A DNA stretch of 64,000 nt from DASXRA01 sp036506155 (GTDB taxonomy: Bacteria; Actinomycetota; Actinomycetes; Mycobacteriales; Jatrophihabitantaceae), in NCBI GenBank assembly GCA_036506155.1, contig DASXSF010000105.1, forward strand, positions 62,001 to 126,000. Reading direction: 5' to 3'. Within the stretch, counting starts at the first letter, position 1. The number at the start of each line of letters is the position of its first letter. The notes beneath the pieces were generated by a model. That model made no database searches. It saw only the letters and a list, made by a program, of their open reading frames with translations, and had not been told where the DNA came from. This document shows, in pieces, positions 15,702 to 26,124 of the stretch. The translations under genes and the position numbers were made by a program.

Positions 15702-16208
15702 CAGGGCCGCCAGCTGGTCGCGCAGGACCGGTAGCTGTGCCGCGTCCTGGCCGGCCGCGGTGCACACCACGACCAGATGATTCCCGGCGACAGCCACCGC
15801 CTCGACGAGGCTGTCCTGGCGGCACGCGAACGCCTTCGCGGTGATCGTCTTCAGCGAGCCCGCAGCACACGACCCGCGCATGCGCGCGAGCGCCGCGCTG
15901 CGGCCTGCGGCGTTCTTGGGCAACGGCACTATGCTGACCAGCACGGTGCGGGCGCCGCTGGTGTAGGTGCAGCCGCCACTCGGCAGGCTCGACACCGTCC
16001 ACCGCCCGCCCAGCGCGCGAGCGACGTCAGGCGTGGCGAACGGGCACGAGGCGGTGTTGGTCGGTCCCGGGACGTCGGCGTTCGCGACCGCGGTCGTCAA
16101 GGCCCGGGAGGTTGAACTCGCACGCTGCAGCACCTTGCACGAAGACAGCGCCGCGACGATGGCAGGAACGGCACAGAGGACGACCAGGCGGCGTCCAGCG
16201 CGCGTCAT
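15678..16208 (-). CDS. Putative lipoprotein of unknown function
   Basis: A 176-residue secreted lipoprotein. It has a basic start, hydrophobic core (LVVLCAVPAIVAAL) and a lipobox-like LSSC at about residue 28. The mature part carries spaced cysteines (TASCPFATPDVARALGG, GGCTYTSG, MRGSCAAG, AFACRQD) that could form disulfides, and resembles DUF3558-type actinobacterial lipoproteins. The start at 16208 (MTRAGRR) follows GGGGATCGC and gives a normal signal peptide. The 87 bp upstream hold its promoter region only. Its 3' end overlaps the convergent aroF by 24 bp. Confidence 0.68.
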   Translation of the reverse strand: MTRAGRRLVVLCAVPAIVAALSSCKVLQRASSTSRALTTAVANADVPGPTNTASCPFATPDVARALGGRWTVSSLPSGGCTYTSGARTVLVSIVPLPKNAAGRSAALARMRGSCAAGSLKTITAKAFACRQDSLVEAVAVAGNHLVVVCTAAGQDAAQLPVLRDQLAALLAREVRG

Positions 16209-16295
16209 GCGATCCCCGTTTCGGCGCAGCGACAGTGCAGAGCGGCAATCGGCGGCAAGCATGGCAGATCGCCCACCGGATCGGTGAAAAGGGGG

Positions 16296-18637
<2,342 letters not shown>

Positions 18638-18642
18638 GTCGC

Positions 18643-18649
18643 TAGCCTA
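18643..18649. promoter_or_regulatory. Overlapping divergent -10 elements for aroG and the B3/4 gene
   Basis: Plus strand TAGCCT (18643-18648) ends 6 nt before the GTG at 18655. Minus strand TAGGCT (18649-18644) ends 6 nt before the aroG GTG at 18637. The start codons are only 17 bp apart and the two -10 elements share five bases, so the promoters must be mutually exclusive and both transcripts leaderless. Confidence 0.65.
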
Positions 18650-18654
18650 ACCGG

Positions 18655-19323
18655 GTGCGCCTCCTCGCCGTCGCAGACGACGTACGATCAGCGTTCCCCG
18701 GGCTTTTCATCGTCGGCGTTCATGTCGAGGGCCTGGACAACCGGGGCCGCTGGCCAGATGTCGACGATCGCATTGCCGCCATCGAGCGGACCGGGACGCC
18801 CATCGGCGCAGACGATCCGCGCATCGCCAGCTGGCATACCGCGTACCGCCGCTTCGGGACGAACCCGCGCCGGCAGCGGCCCAGCGTCGACGCCCTGACC
18901 CGGCGGCTCGCCCGCTCCGGACGGTTGCCGCGCATCAGCCCGTTCGTCGACTCATACAATCTGGTCTCGGTCACGCACGGCGTCCCGGCCGGCGCGTTCG
19001 ACCTCGACCGTGTCGACGGCCAGATCGTGGTGCGCTTCGCCCGGTCCGGCGATGTGTTCACCCCGCTCGGCGAGCCGGACACCGTCGAGGAACCGCACCG
19101 GGGCGAGGTGGTCTACGCAGACGCCGCAGGTGTGCTGACCCGCCACTGGAACCACCGCGACGCCGACCGCACGAAGGTCACCGCGGAGTCGCGGCGCGTG
19201 CTGGCCGTGCTGGAGGCCGTCGACGAGGCGCACCGTGCCACCGTGGACGCGGCGGCCCGCGATCTGGCGGCCGTACTCGCCCCGCGCGCGAAGGCCGTCA
19301 CGGTTCTAGGGTTGGCAGGGTGA
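18655..19323 (+). CDS. B3/4 domain protein (tRNA-synthetase-editing-like fold)
   Basis: A 222-residue stand-alone relative of the B3/4 domain of phenylalanyl-tRNA synthetase beta chains. Typical features: TAYRRFGTNPRRQRPSVDAL, RLPRISPFVDSYNLVSV, and the late RHWNHRDADRTKVT motif. Such proteins are thought to bind or edit mischarged tRNA or amino-acid-like ligands; no reaction is established for this subgroup. GTG at 18655 is fixed by the -10 spacing. Its stop overlaps the start of the pirin gene (GTGA). Confidence 0.82.
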   Translation: MRLLAVADDVRSAFPGLFIVGVHVEGLDNRGRWPDVDDRIAAIERTGTPIGADDPRIASWHTAYRRFGTNPRRQRPSVDALTRRLARSGRLPRISPFVDSYNLVSVTHGVPAGAFDLDRVDGQIVVRFARSGDVFTPLGEPDTVEEPHRGEVVYADAAGVLTRHWNHRDADRTKVTAESRRVLAVLEAVDEAHRATVDAAARDLAAVLAPRAKAVTVLGLAG

Positions 19324-20282
19324 GCAATCTCGACCGCACGCCGGATCTGAGCGTCTGCGGCGGCCGGGCGGGCGTCGCGGCGGCACCGGTGCATGAGGTG
19401 TTCGCCGGCCGCGAGGTGCTGCTCGGTGAAAGCACGCAGGTACGCCGGCTGCTACCTAATCTCGGGCGCCGGCTGGTCGGCCCGTGGTGCTTCGTCGACC
19501 ACTACGGTCCGGACGACATCGCCAACGGGCCGGGGATGCAGGTGCCGCCGCATCCGCACATGGGTTTGCAGACGGTGAGCTGGCTGCTCACCGGCGAGGT
19601 GCACCACCGCGACAGCCTCGGCAGCGACCGGCTCATCCGTCCCGGGGAGCTCGGGCTCATGACGTCCGGGCACGGCATCGCGCACGCCGAGCAGTCGCCC
19701 GTGCCGCATCCCGCGCTGCTACACGGTGTCCAGCTGTGGGTGGCGCTGCCCGATTCCGCCCGCGACGTCGCGCCCGCCTGGGCGCACCACGCGACATTGC
19801 CGCGGCTCACCGCTACGGGCTTGTCCGCAACCGTGATCATGGGCGAGCTGGCCGGCGCCACCTCGCCCGGGCAGGCGTACTCGCCGATCGTCGGCGCCGA
19901 CATCGGCCTCGACCCGGGAGCCGAGGCGTTGTTGCCGCTCGAGCCCGACTTCGAGCACGCCGTGCTGGTCGCCTCAGGCCAGGTCGACGTGGACGGCGTG
20001 CCGCTCACGCCCGGCGCGATGCTCTACCTTGGCGCGGCCCGGCGCGACCTGCGGCTTTCCACGCCGACCGGCGCACGTGCGCTGCTGCTCGGTGGCGAGC
20101 CGTTCGCCGAGCAGATCGTGATGTGGTGGAACTTCGTCGCGCGCTCCGGCGACGAGGTGGCCGCGGCGCGCGAGCAGTGGATGACCGGCGCGCGATTCGG
20201 CGCCGTCGCCGGGGGAGGCGACCCGCTGGCCGCTCCCCCGATGCCGCCCGGACGGCTCAAGCCCGGCGGCAGCGTCCGATGA
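19320..20282 (+). CDS. Pirin family protein
   Basis: A 320-residue bicupin. The N-terminal cupin carries the metal ligands in PPHPHMGLQTVSWLL, the second His in EVHHRD, and the MTSGHGIAHAEQSP segment, all typical of pirins. LHGVQLWVALPDSARD and the C-terminal GEPFAEQIVMWWNFVA are further signatures. Some bacterial pirins are quercetinases or interact with pyruvate dehydrogenase; no specific role follows here. Co-translated with the B3/4 gene; the last residues (PPGRLKPGG) are a short tail. Confidence 0.88.
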   Translation: MSNLDRTPDLSVCGGRAGVAAAPVHEVFAGREVLLGESTQVRRLLPNLGRRLVGPWCFVDHYGPDDIANGPGMQVPPHPHMGLQTVSWLLTGEVHHRDSLGSDRLIRPGELGLMTSGHGIAHAEQSPVPHPALLHGVQLWVALPDSARDVAPAWAHHATLPRLTATGLSATVIMGELAGATSPGQAYSPIVGADIGLDPGAEALLPLEPDFEHAVLVASGQVDVDGVPLTPGAMLYLGAARRDLRLSTPTGARALLLGGEPFAEQIVMWWNFVARSGDEVAAAREQWMTGARFGAVAGGGDPLAAPPMPPGRLKPGGSVR

Positions 20283-20321
20283 GCGCTCGCGCCATGAGCG
20301 ACGCTTGCGGAGCGAACGCCG

Positions 20322-22520
20322 CTAACGCACGATCAGGGTCACGGTCACCTGGTGTACCAGCGTGCCGTTCGTACCCGTCACGTTCACGGTGAACGTCCCG
20401 CGCGGGGTTGATCCGGTGGTGCGGATGCCCAGCGTCGAAGTCCCCGGCGCCGCGACCGGGTTGGCCGACCAGGAGACTGTCGAGCCGCTGGGTACGCCGC
20501 TCACAGACAGGGTGACATTACCCGTGAAGCCGTTGACCACTCCTACAGCCACGCTGTATGAGCCGGTCTTCCCCCGGGTTATCGTGATCGACGCCGGCGT
20601 CGCCGACAGGGTGAAATCACGCGCCTGCACGGTGAGGCTGACGGTCGCAGTGTGAGTGAGCCCGGCACTCGTGCCGGTGATCGTGAGTTGGTAGGTACCG
20701 CCCGGAGCGGTCCCGAGCGTCGTCACAGTGAGCGCTGAAGTGCCGGTACCGGAAACTACAGCGGGACTGAACGTCGCCGACCCGACCGACGCGGGCAGCG
20801 CGCTGAGCGACACGGCGACGTCGCCGGTGAACCCGTACAGTGATCCAACTGAGACGATGTATCCAGCGGGACTGCCGGCGTTGACGGTCCGCGCCGACGG
20901 CGTGACACCGAAACTGAAGTCGGGCGGTTGCGGGACGACCAGCGACGCGGGGGCAGCGTGCGTGGTCGTCCCGCTGGTGCCGGTGATCGTCAGCGGATAC
21001 GTGCCGGGCGGCGCGCTCGCCGAGGTCGTCACTGTGAGCTGCGACGTACCGCCACCGGAAACTACAGCTGGGCTGAACGTCGCCGACCCGACGGACGGCG
21101 GCAGTCCGCTCAGCGATAGCACAACATCGCCGGCGAAGCCGTTGACGCCGGTTACGGTCACCGTGTACGAGGCCGAGCTGCCGGCGGCGACAGTGGCCGA
21201 AGACGGCGACACGCTCACTGTGTAGTCGGGGTTTGTCGCCACCTGATGGTAGGCAGCGAGGACGTCTAACCGGCCGTAGCCGAAGTCGTTGTCGAGACCG
21301 GCCGCGCCGAGATCGACCGCACTGCCTTCCAGGGCCGCTGCCTGCTGGTCGGCGGAAAGACCCGGCACCGCGCCGAGCAGCAGGGCAAGCGCGCCTGACA
21401 CATGCGGGGCGGCCATTGAGGTGCCGGTCTCGCTGACGTAGCCGCCATAGAGATCACTCGTCCGGACACTGGTGGCGGGCGCGGCGAGTGCTGGAGCGGT
21501 CGCCCCGGCGCACGACGACGGTCCCCGGCTGCTGTACGGGTAGATCGCGTCGGCGTTGTCGGTGCCGCCGACGGCGAACGCCTCGGGGAGATTGGCCGGG
21601 CTCAGCACCGTGCCGGGTGTCGGCCCGTAGTTGCCGGCCGCGAACACGGGCAGGATGCCCGCGGCGCGCAGGCTGCGCAGGTCAAGCTGGAAGTCGAGGG
21701 CGCAGCTGGCGCTCGACATCGTCCACGAGTCGTTGACGACGTTCGGCGCATCCGGCGTACTCAGGTTGCCGTCCGGGTCGAGCAGCCACTGGAATCCTTG
21801 GTGGATGCCGCTCGTCGTGGCCTGGCCGCTATCGTTGAAGATCTTGACGGCGATCCACTTCGCGTCCGGCGCCATACCGATCGAGGTGCCGCCCGCGGAC
21901 CCACCCACCATCACGCCTATCGTCTGGGTGCCGTGGCCGTTCACGTCGACCGGTGTCGTGTGCTGGCCGTTCGGGTCGTACCAGCTGTTCGAGCCCCCGC
22001 GCCAGGACGCGGCCAGATCCGGATGCGTGGCGTCCACGCCGGTATCCATGCTCGCGACCACGACGCCCTGACCGCGGTAGCCGAGGTCCCACAGCGCTGG
22101 GGCATTCACCTTGGTGAGATTCGGCTCGGCGGCGGTGCTCGTTACCGCTGCCGGAGCCTGGATCGTGGCGTTGGGTTGGACCGTGGCCACCTCCGGCCGG
22201 GCGGCCACCTCGCGAATCACGTCCGGCGTTGCCTTGACCTCGATGGCGTTCACGATCCACAGCGGGGTGACGGCTGCGACCGATCCCGGGCGCTGAGCCA
22301 GCAACTGGAGGATGCCGGATTGGGTCCGGGCCGCGACATCGCGCAGCGCCCGCTCGACGCCGGCCAGTTGGGCCGCCCGTGTCGGCGCTTGCACGCCCGC
22401 CACGTTCGCGTGCGACTTGAGCACCACCACCACGTCGATGAATGCCGGCTCCGCGGACGCTGTGACGGGCGCGACCAGAACGGCGCCCACGAGCGCCAGC
22501 ACCAGCGCGAGACGCTTCAT
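20322..22520 (-). CDS. Secreted subtilisin-like serine protease with three C-terminal beta-sandwich repeats
   Basis: A 732-residue S8 protease. Sec signal peptide 1-23 (LVLALVGAVLVAPVTASA). Inhibitor-I9-like propeptide region about 25-125. Catalytic domain about 140-425 with Asp159 (ASMDTGVDATHPD), His196 (NGHGTQTIG), oxyanion Asn297 (FAAGNYGP) and Ser368 (GTSMAAPHVSGA). From about 431 come three ~100-residue Ig-like repeats (SATFSPAVVSG in the first two; GFxG, TYPLTITGTS-type ends). It is the last gene of the multicopper oxidase operon, overlapping the preceding gene by 4 bp, so it may process the exported proteins. That role is inference. Confidence 0.9.
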   Translation of the reverse strand: MKRLALVLALVGAVLVAPVTASAEPAFIDVVVVLKSHANVAGVQAPTRAAQLAGVERALRDVAARTQSGILQLLAQRPGSVAAVTPLWIVNAIEVKATPDVIREVAARPEVATVQPNATIQAPAAVTSTAAEPNLTKVNAPALWDLGYRGQGVVVASMDTGVDATHPDLAASWRGGSNSWYDPNGQHTTPVDVNGHGTQTIGVMVGGSAGGTSIGMAPDAKWIAVKIFNDSGQATTSGIHQGFQWLLDPDGNLSTPDAPNVVNDSWTMSSASCALDFQLDLRSLRAAGILPVFAAGNYGPTPGTVLSPANLPEAFAVGGTDNADAIYPYSSRGPSSCAGATAPALAAPATSVRTSDLYGGYVSETGTSMAAPHVSGALALLLGAVPGLSADQQAAALEGSAVDLGAAGLDNDFGYGRLDVLAAYHQVATNPDYTVSVSPSSATVAAGSSASYTVTVTGVNGFAGDVVLSLSGLPPSVGSATFSPAVVSGGGTSQLTVTTSASAPPGTYPLTITGTSGTTTHAAPASLVVPQPPDFSFGVTPSARTVNAGSPAGYIVSVGSLYGFTGDVAVSLSALPASVGSATFSPAVVSGTGTSALTVTTLGTAPGGTYQLTITGTSAGLTHTATVSLTVQARDFTLSATPASITITRGKTGSYSVAVGVVNGFTGNVTLSVSGVPSGSTVSWSANPVAAPGTSTLGIRTTGSTPRGTFTVNVTGTNGTLVHQVTVTLIVR
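20325..21230 (-). repeat. Three tandem ~300-bp repeats encoding Ig-like modules
   Basis: The 3' part of the subtilase gene has three in-frame repeats of about 100 codons. Units one and two are nearly identical over the segment reading GAAACTACAGC on the plus strand (near 20753 and 21058), about 305 bp apart. The third, most distal unit is more diverged. Confidence 0.7.
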
Positions 22521-23059
22521 CGCACCTTCACGTGCTCGACTTGCGCGTTGCCGAGCATCACGACCACCCGGGCACCGCGGCTCACGATGTTGCCCGGGTT
22601 GTTGAATACGTAGTAGTACGTGACCCCGGGCTTGAACGCGCCGGTGTGTGAGTGGCTCATGAGCAAGTCGTGGACTACCAGTCCGGTGCGTTCGTCCACC
22701 ACGGCCGGCGGTGTTGCCGCGTCATGTAGGGCGTTCGCCTTGTCCGGGTCGATCACCTGGAACCGCAGGTCGACAAGTCCTCCGTCCCCCGTGACCGCCA
22801 CCTGCGTGATCTTCACCCCGCTGCGGTCGGCGAGGCCCGCACCGCTGACGACGGGACGGGCCCACGATGCGGGTACCTTCACCTCGCGACGGTCCGGCGG
22901 CGTGTCGCGGGTCAGCCAGAGCACGAGCGACGTGATGAGCCCTGCGACGACAACGCCCGTGATCGCGCCGAGCAGCCGAATCCGGCGCGGGGTGAGGTAC
23001 CCCGCGCGCGGCGGTGGGGGGACCGCCGGCGCGGGCTCAAGGGTTGCTCGTCCGGTCAT
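22517..23059 (-). CDS. Membrane-anchored protein of unknown function in the multicopper oxidase operon
   Basis: A 180-residue protein with a short Pro-rich cytoplasmic start, one helix (LLGAITGVVVAGLITSLVLWL) and an extracytoplasmic domain of about 120 residues. That domain holds VKITQVAVTGDGGLVDLRFQV, LLMSHSHTGAFKPG and YYYVFNNPGNIVSRGARVVV. The HSH and the final EHVKVR could bind metal but no known motif is complete. The ATG at 23059 follows a GGGGG at a good distance; GTG at 23068 is an alternative. It sits between MCO-like protein 3 (12 bp upstream) and the subtilase (4-bp overlap). Not recognised as a known family; perhaps an assembly or anchoring factor. Confidence 0.65.
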   Translation of the reverse strand: MTGRATLEPAPAVPPPPRAGYLTPRRIRLLGAITGVVVAGLITSLVLWLTRDTPPDRREVKVPASWARPVVSGAGLADRSGVKITQVAVTGDGGLVDLRFQVIDPDKANALHDAATPPAVVDERTGLVVHDLLMSHSHTGAFKPGVTYYYVFNNPGNIVSRGARVVVMLGNAQVEHVKVR

Positions 23060-23071
23060 GGCGCGCACCCC

Positions 23072-24052
23072 CTACGGATGTATGAAGGTCAACATCCCGC
23101 CACCGGTGGCTGGCGTCGGCCCAGTACCCGTCTGGTTCCCGTTCGTGAGGTGAAGTTGCCTGTTGAACAAGGGGAATCCTTGCGAGCTGGGTGCTGGACC
23201 CGCCGGTACTGTAGCGATGGCGTCCTCCGTGGCACCGGCTGGGATCGTCTCGGCGGCGGCGTCGAACGGGTTGTTCAGCAGGTGCGCGTCGCGCGCGACC
23301 ACGTGCTCGTGTATGCCGAGCAGTGCCATCGACGTGTTGTCGAAGCCCGCATTGAGATAACGGAGTAGCAGCCGCTGCCCTGGTCCCGCGGTGATCCCCG
23401 CGGTGTCCGGATACGCCTTGCCGTTGATCAGCCAATACGTTGCCAGGTAGCTGTACATGTCGTACGTGTCAGGGGCGGCGTTGAAGCCCGGGTCCACCGC
23501 GCCGAGCACCACGGTGGCCTCTGTGTCGTAGGCCGTCGTTGCGGTGTCGTAAGCCTGGCCCGCCGTCGCCGAGCGGACGAGCAGTGCACCAGCCAGTCCC
23601 ATTGCGGCCTGCCGCCCCTCGCCGCCGCCGGCCACGTAGAGGTACGTGCCGGGCGCGCTGCAGGTGAATGACACCGCTCCCGATGCGCCGGCGGCGACAT
23701 CAGTAGGCCCCGCGTCAAAAGTGATGCCCGGGATCTCGAACGTCAACGTGTGGCCGGCGGGCAACCCATTGGTGATGTTGACCGTGACCGTGTCGCCTTC
23801 GTTCACCACCAACTGCGGGCCGGGGAGGGTCGCTGCGGCCGAGCCGCAGGCGCCGGTGTGGAATCCCCAGATCGGCACAGTGACGGCACCGGTGAGCGTC
23901 GCCGTTCCCGGCTCGGCGCACAGGTTGATCGTGACCGGGGCGGCCGAGGCCGTCGAACCGGCCGCGACAACGCCAGCGAAGATCATGACCAGTACGAACA
24001 GGGGCCTGGTCAGTCGAGGCAACCGCGGCTTCATGGCTGCAAACTTGCTCAT
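23072..24052 (-). CDS. Secreted cupredoxin-domain protein, degenerate multicopper oxidase-like (MCO-like 3)
   Basis: A 326-residue secreted protein with a Sec signal peptide (LFVLVMIFAGVVAAGSTASA). The fold follows multicopper oxidases: PGPQLVVNEGDTVTVNITNGL, the SFTCSAPGTYLYVAGG loop, GLAGALLVR, and YWLINGKAYPDTAG. The copper motifs are lost: the first-domain HxH is replaced (HTLTFEIPG), and the HxxHxHG region reads ALLGIHEHVVARDAHLL. No Cys-containing type 1 motif is present. The start at 24052 has an AAAGGAG ribosome site 9 nt upstream. A structural or subunit role beside the two other MCO-like proteins is likelier than independent catalysis. Confidence 0.75.
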   Translation of the reverse strand: MSKFAAMKPRLPRLTRPLFVLVMIFAGVVAAGSTASAAPVTINLCAEPGTATLTGAVTVPIWGFHTGACGSAAATLPGPQLVVNEGDTVTVNITNGLPAGHTLTFEIPGITFDAGPTDVAAGASGAVSFTCSAPGTYLYVAGGGEGRQAAMGLAGALLVRSATAGQAYDTATTAYDTEATVVLGAVDPGFNAAPDTYDMYSYLATYWLINGKAYPDTAGITAGPGQRLLLRYLNAGFDNTSMALLGIHEHVVARDAHLLNNPFDAAAETIPAGATEDAIATVPAGPAPSSQGFPLFNRQLHLTNGNQTGTGPTPATGGGMLTFIHP

Positions 24053-24078
24053 CGCCACTGTCTCCTTTGCCTCGCTGC

Positions 24079-26124
24079 TCACGGCGCGTCGTAGACGAGG
24101 GCGAGCAGGTTCCCCCACGTCGAGAAGGGTGTCGGGCTAGGCGCTGTCCAGCGTTGGGTGTGGATGAGTACCCGGACCTGGCCGTTATTCGCCCCGGTGC
24201 CGATGTATGGACTCCCCGAGCCGGGCAGGGTCCACGTCGAGCTCACGTCGGTCGAACCCACGTTCTGCGGCTGGGTTGGTGGCGGCGGCAACGTCACCCA
24301 TCCGGGCGATGCCGCCGTGTTGCAACCGCCCAGAATCGTCCAGTTGCAGATCTTGACGGTCTGCTGTGGGACGGGCGCCCCAGTGAAGGCCGGACACGTG
24401 GTGCCCGTAGTGGCCTGGCAGTTCTTGCCCTTGTAGGTCACCTTCAGGTTGGTCGATCCGGACCGCACGCCGCTGAACGACCCGTACCAGTCGTTGGACA
24501 GCGCGGTGATGACCGCGCCGGCGGCGTGCGTGGCGGCGGCGGTGCTGAGTTGCCCGCGCAAGACGGTCCAAGTGGTCGTGCCCTGCCCGGCAGTGACCTG
24601 CATGACCTCGTTGTCGATCCGGATGTAGTAGCCCGGCGTGGTCGGGAAGCCGGCCGCAGAGGCGACGGTGATGGTCGTCTGCCCTGCGGTCGTTGACGTC
24701 GGGCGGGTCGTGGTGCGCGGATTGACCTGGTAGTAGTTGGCGTCATCGACGGCCAACGCCGACGCCGAGCCGCCCTTCAGCACGCCGCTGAGGATTGCCG
24801 TCGACGCGGCGGTGGTGAAGCAACCACCCGGCGGATCGACGCGCAAGAGCGTCCCCATCCCGCCGAAGCCCTCGTCGAAGTTGGTGAACTCGTTCAATGC
24901 GTGGCTGTGCCAGGGGAAATACCACTCGCCGCAGATGTTCTGCGTCGTCGTCCCGGCCGGCAGGGTTCCCTTGTAGCCGAGGTACGGGCTGCCGCTGTAC
25001 CACGTGTTGCCGTCCTTGAATGTCACGTCGCGGTAGTTCGGCGGCGGGACCGGCAGCGGGTTGGTATCGGGATCCCAGTGATCCTGGTCATCCCAGCGCA
25101 GCAGGAAGTCCTCGGTCTGCCCGGCGCCGATCGTCTCGCCGAAGTGCTCGGTCCCCGCCGACGCCCCACCCGGGCTGAGTAGCAACCGGCCGTCCTGCGC
25201 GATCTGCGTGGTGTGGTTGCCGTGCGGGTGGAACGGGTGGTTGTCCACGCCGACGTTGACCATCCGGATTAGGGCCGGCAGGGTGTTGCTCGCGGTGTTC
25301 GGTTGGATGCGCACGAGCGCTCCGTACGGCTGGTTCGGCAGCAACCCAGATCCGTTGTCCTGGACCGTGTCCGGGAAGCTGCGCCCGTTGATCGTGAAGT
25401 ACCGGTTGTCCCGTGAGTTGAAGTCGTAGGTGGTGCCGGTCTCCACCGCGTGATGCAGGAACGGATCGATGTCGGCGAGCAGCGCCATGTACTCGCGGCT
25501 CGGGTCGAACGGCGTGGACGCGCCGTAGGCGAAGTTGGCGCCGGCACCCGGCCTAACGACCAGCGCGCCGTACAGGCCCATCTCGACCTGCTTCACGACG
25601 TCCGAGCCGCTCTCATACAGGTACGTGCCCGGGTCCGTTGCGGTGAAGCTGTAGCTCACCGTGCCTCCGCTGGCGGCGGCCTCCGTCGTCAGCAGGCCGG
25701 CCGTGCCTCCGGTCGCGGTCACATCCGCCTGCCCTGGGAAGACGACGGAGGCCGGCTCCGGCAGGTTGTTCGTCAGGTTGACGACAATCGTCTGTCCCTG
25801 CGTTGCGCACAGGACCGGGCCCGGGCTCTGGAAGTGACCGTTATCCACGCCTGGGTCGTCGTAGCTCCACATGAAGACGCTGTTGCCGTCCGGGGTCTCG
25901 ATATAGCCGGTCTTCGTCTCCAGGTTGAAGGTGTGCGTAGTGCCCGCGACCGTGCCGGGGGTGCAGACCATTCCCACCTTGGGGGCCCCGGGAGGTAGCG
26001 CCGACCCGTGCACTGTCACGGCGAATAGCGAGCCGGCGGCGAGCGCCAGAACAGTGCCCAGGCGCCACATCTTCTGCGTCATCGTGCCCTTCTTTCCGCG
26101 GCGCGCGGTCGCCTGCTCAGACAT
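24079..26124 (-). CDS. Secreted multicopper oxidase-like protein lacking the type 1 cysteine (MCO-like 2)
   Basis: 681 residues. Signal-peptide-like WRLGTVLALAAGSLFAVTVHG near the start (an ATG at 26082, preceded by AAGG, is an alternative start; 26124 overlaps MCO-like 1 by 8 bp). Cupredoxin domain 1 (PGPVLCATQGQTIVVNLTNN) has lost its HxH (ASVVFPGQ) and reads TYLYESGSD where HSH is expected. The later domain keeps a full HPFHPHGNH (296-304) and WHSHALNE (406-408), in which Ser stands where the type 1 Cys belongs. Residues about 471-541 form a module also present in the giant protein. Cannot be a complete oxidase alone; its ligands complement those of MCO-like 1. Confidence 0.82.
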   Translation of the reverse strand: MSEQATARRGKKGTMTQKMWRLGTVLALAAGSLFAVTVHGSALPPGAPKVGMVCTPGTVAGTTHTFNLETKTGYIETPDGNSVFMWSYDDPGVDNGHFQSPGPVLCATQGQTIVVNLTNNLPEPASVVFPGQADVTATGGTAGLLTTEAAASGGTVSYSFTATDPGTYLYESGSDVVKQVEMGLYGALVVRPGAGANFAYGASTPFDPSREYMALLADIDPFLHHAVETGTTYDFNSRDNRYFTINGRSFPDTVQDNGSGLLPNQPYGALVRIQPNTASNTLPALIRMVNVGVDNHPFHPHGNHTTQIAQDGRLLLSPGGASAGTEHFGETIGAGQTEDFLLRWDDQDHWDPDTNPLPVPPPNYRDVTFKDGNTWYSGSPYLGYKGTLPAGTTTQNICGEWYFPWHSHALNEFTNFDEGFGGMGTLLRVDPPGGCFTTAASTAILSGVLKGGSASALAVDDANYYQVNPRTTTRPTSTTAGQTTITVASAAGFPTTPGYYIRIDNEVMQVTAGQGTTTWTVLRGQLSTAAATHAAGAVITALSNDWYGSFSGVRSGSTNLKVTYKGKNCQATTGTTCPAFTGAPVPQQTVKICNWTILGGCNTAASPGWVTLPPPPTQPQNVGSTDVSSTWTLPGSGSPYIGTGANNGQVRVLIHTQRWTAPSPTPFSTWGNLLALVYDAP

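Noticed and set aside
20325..21230. CRISPR array or mobile-element repeats
   Set aside because: The three units are in-frame protein modules of about 300 bp, not short spaced repeats.
23072..24052. MCO-like 3 as a decayed pseudogene
   Set aside because: The frame is intact, has a good signal peptide and ribosome site, and the fold is kept although copper ligands are lost; a subunit role is likelier.
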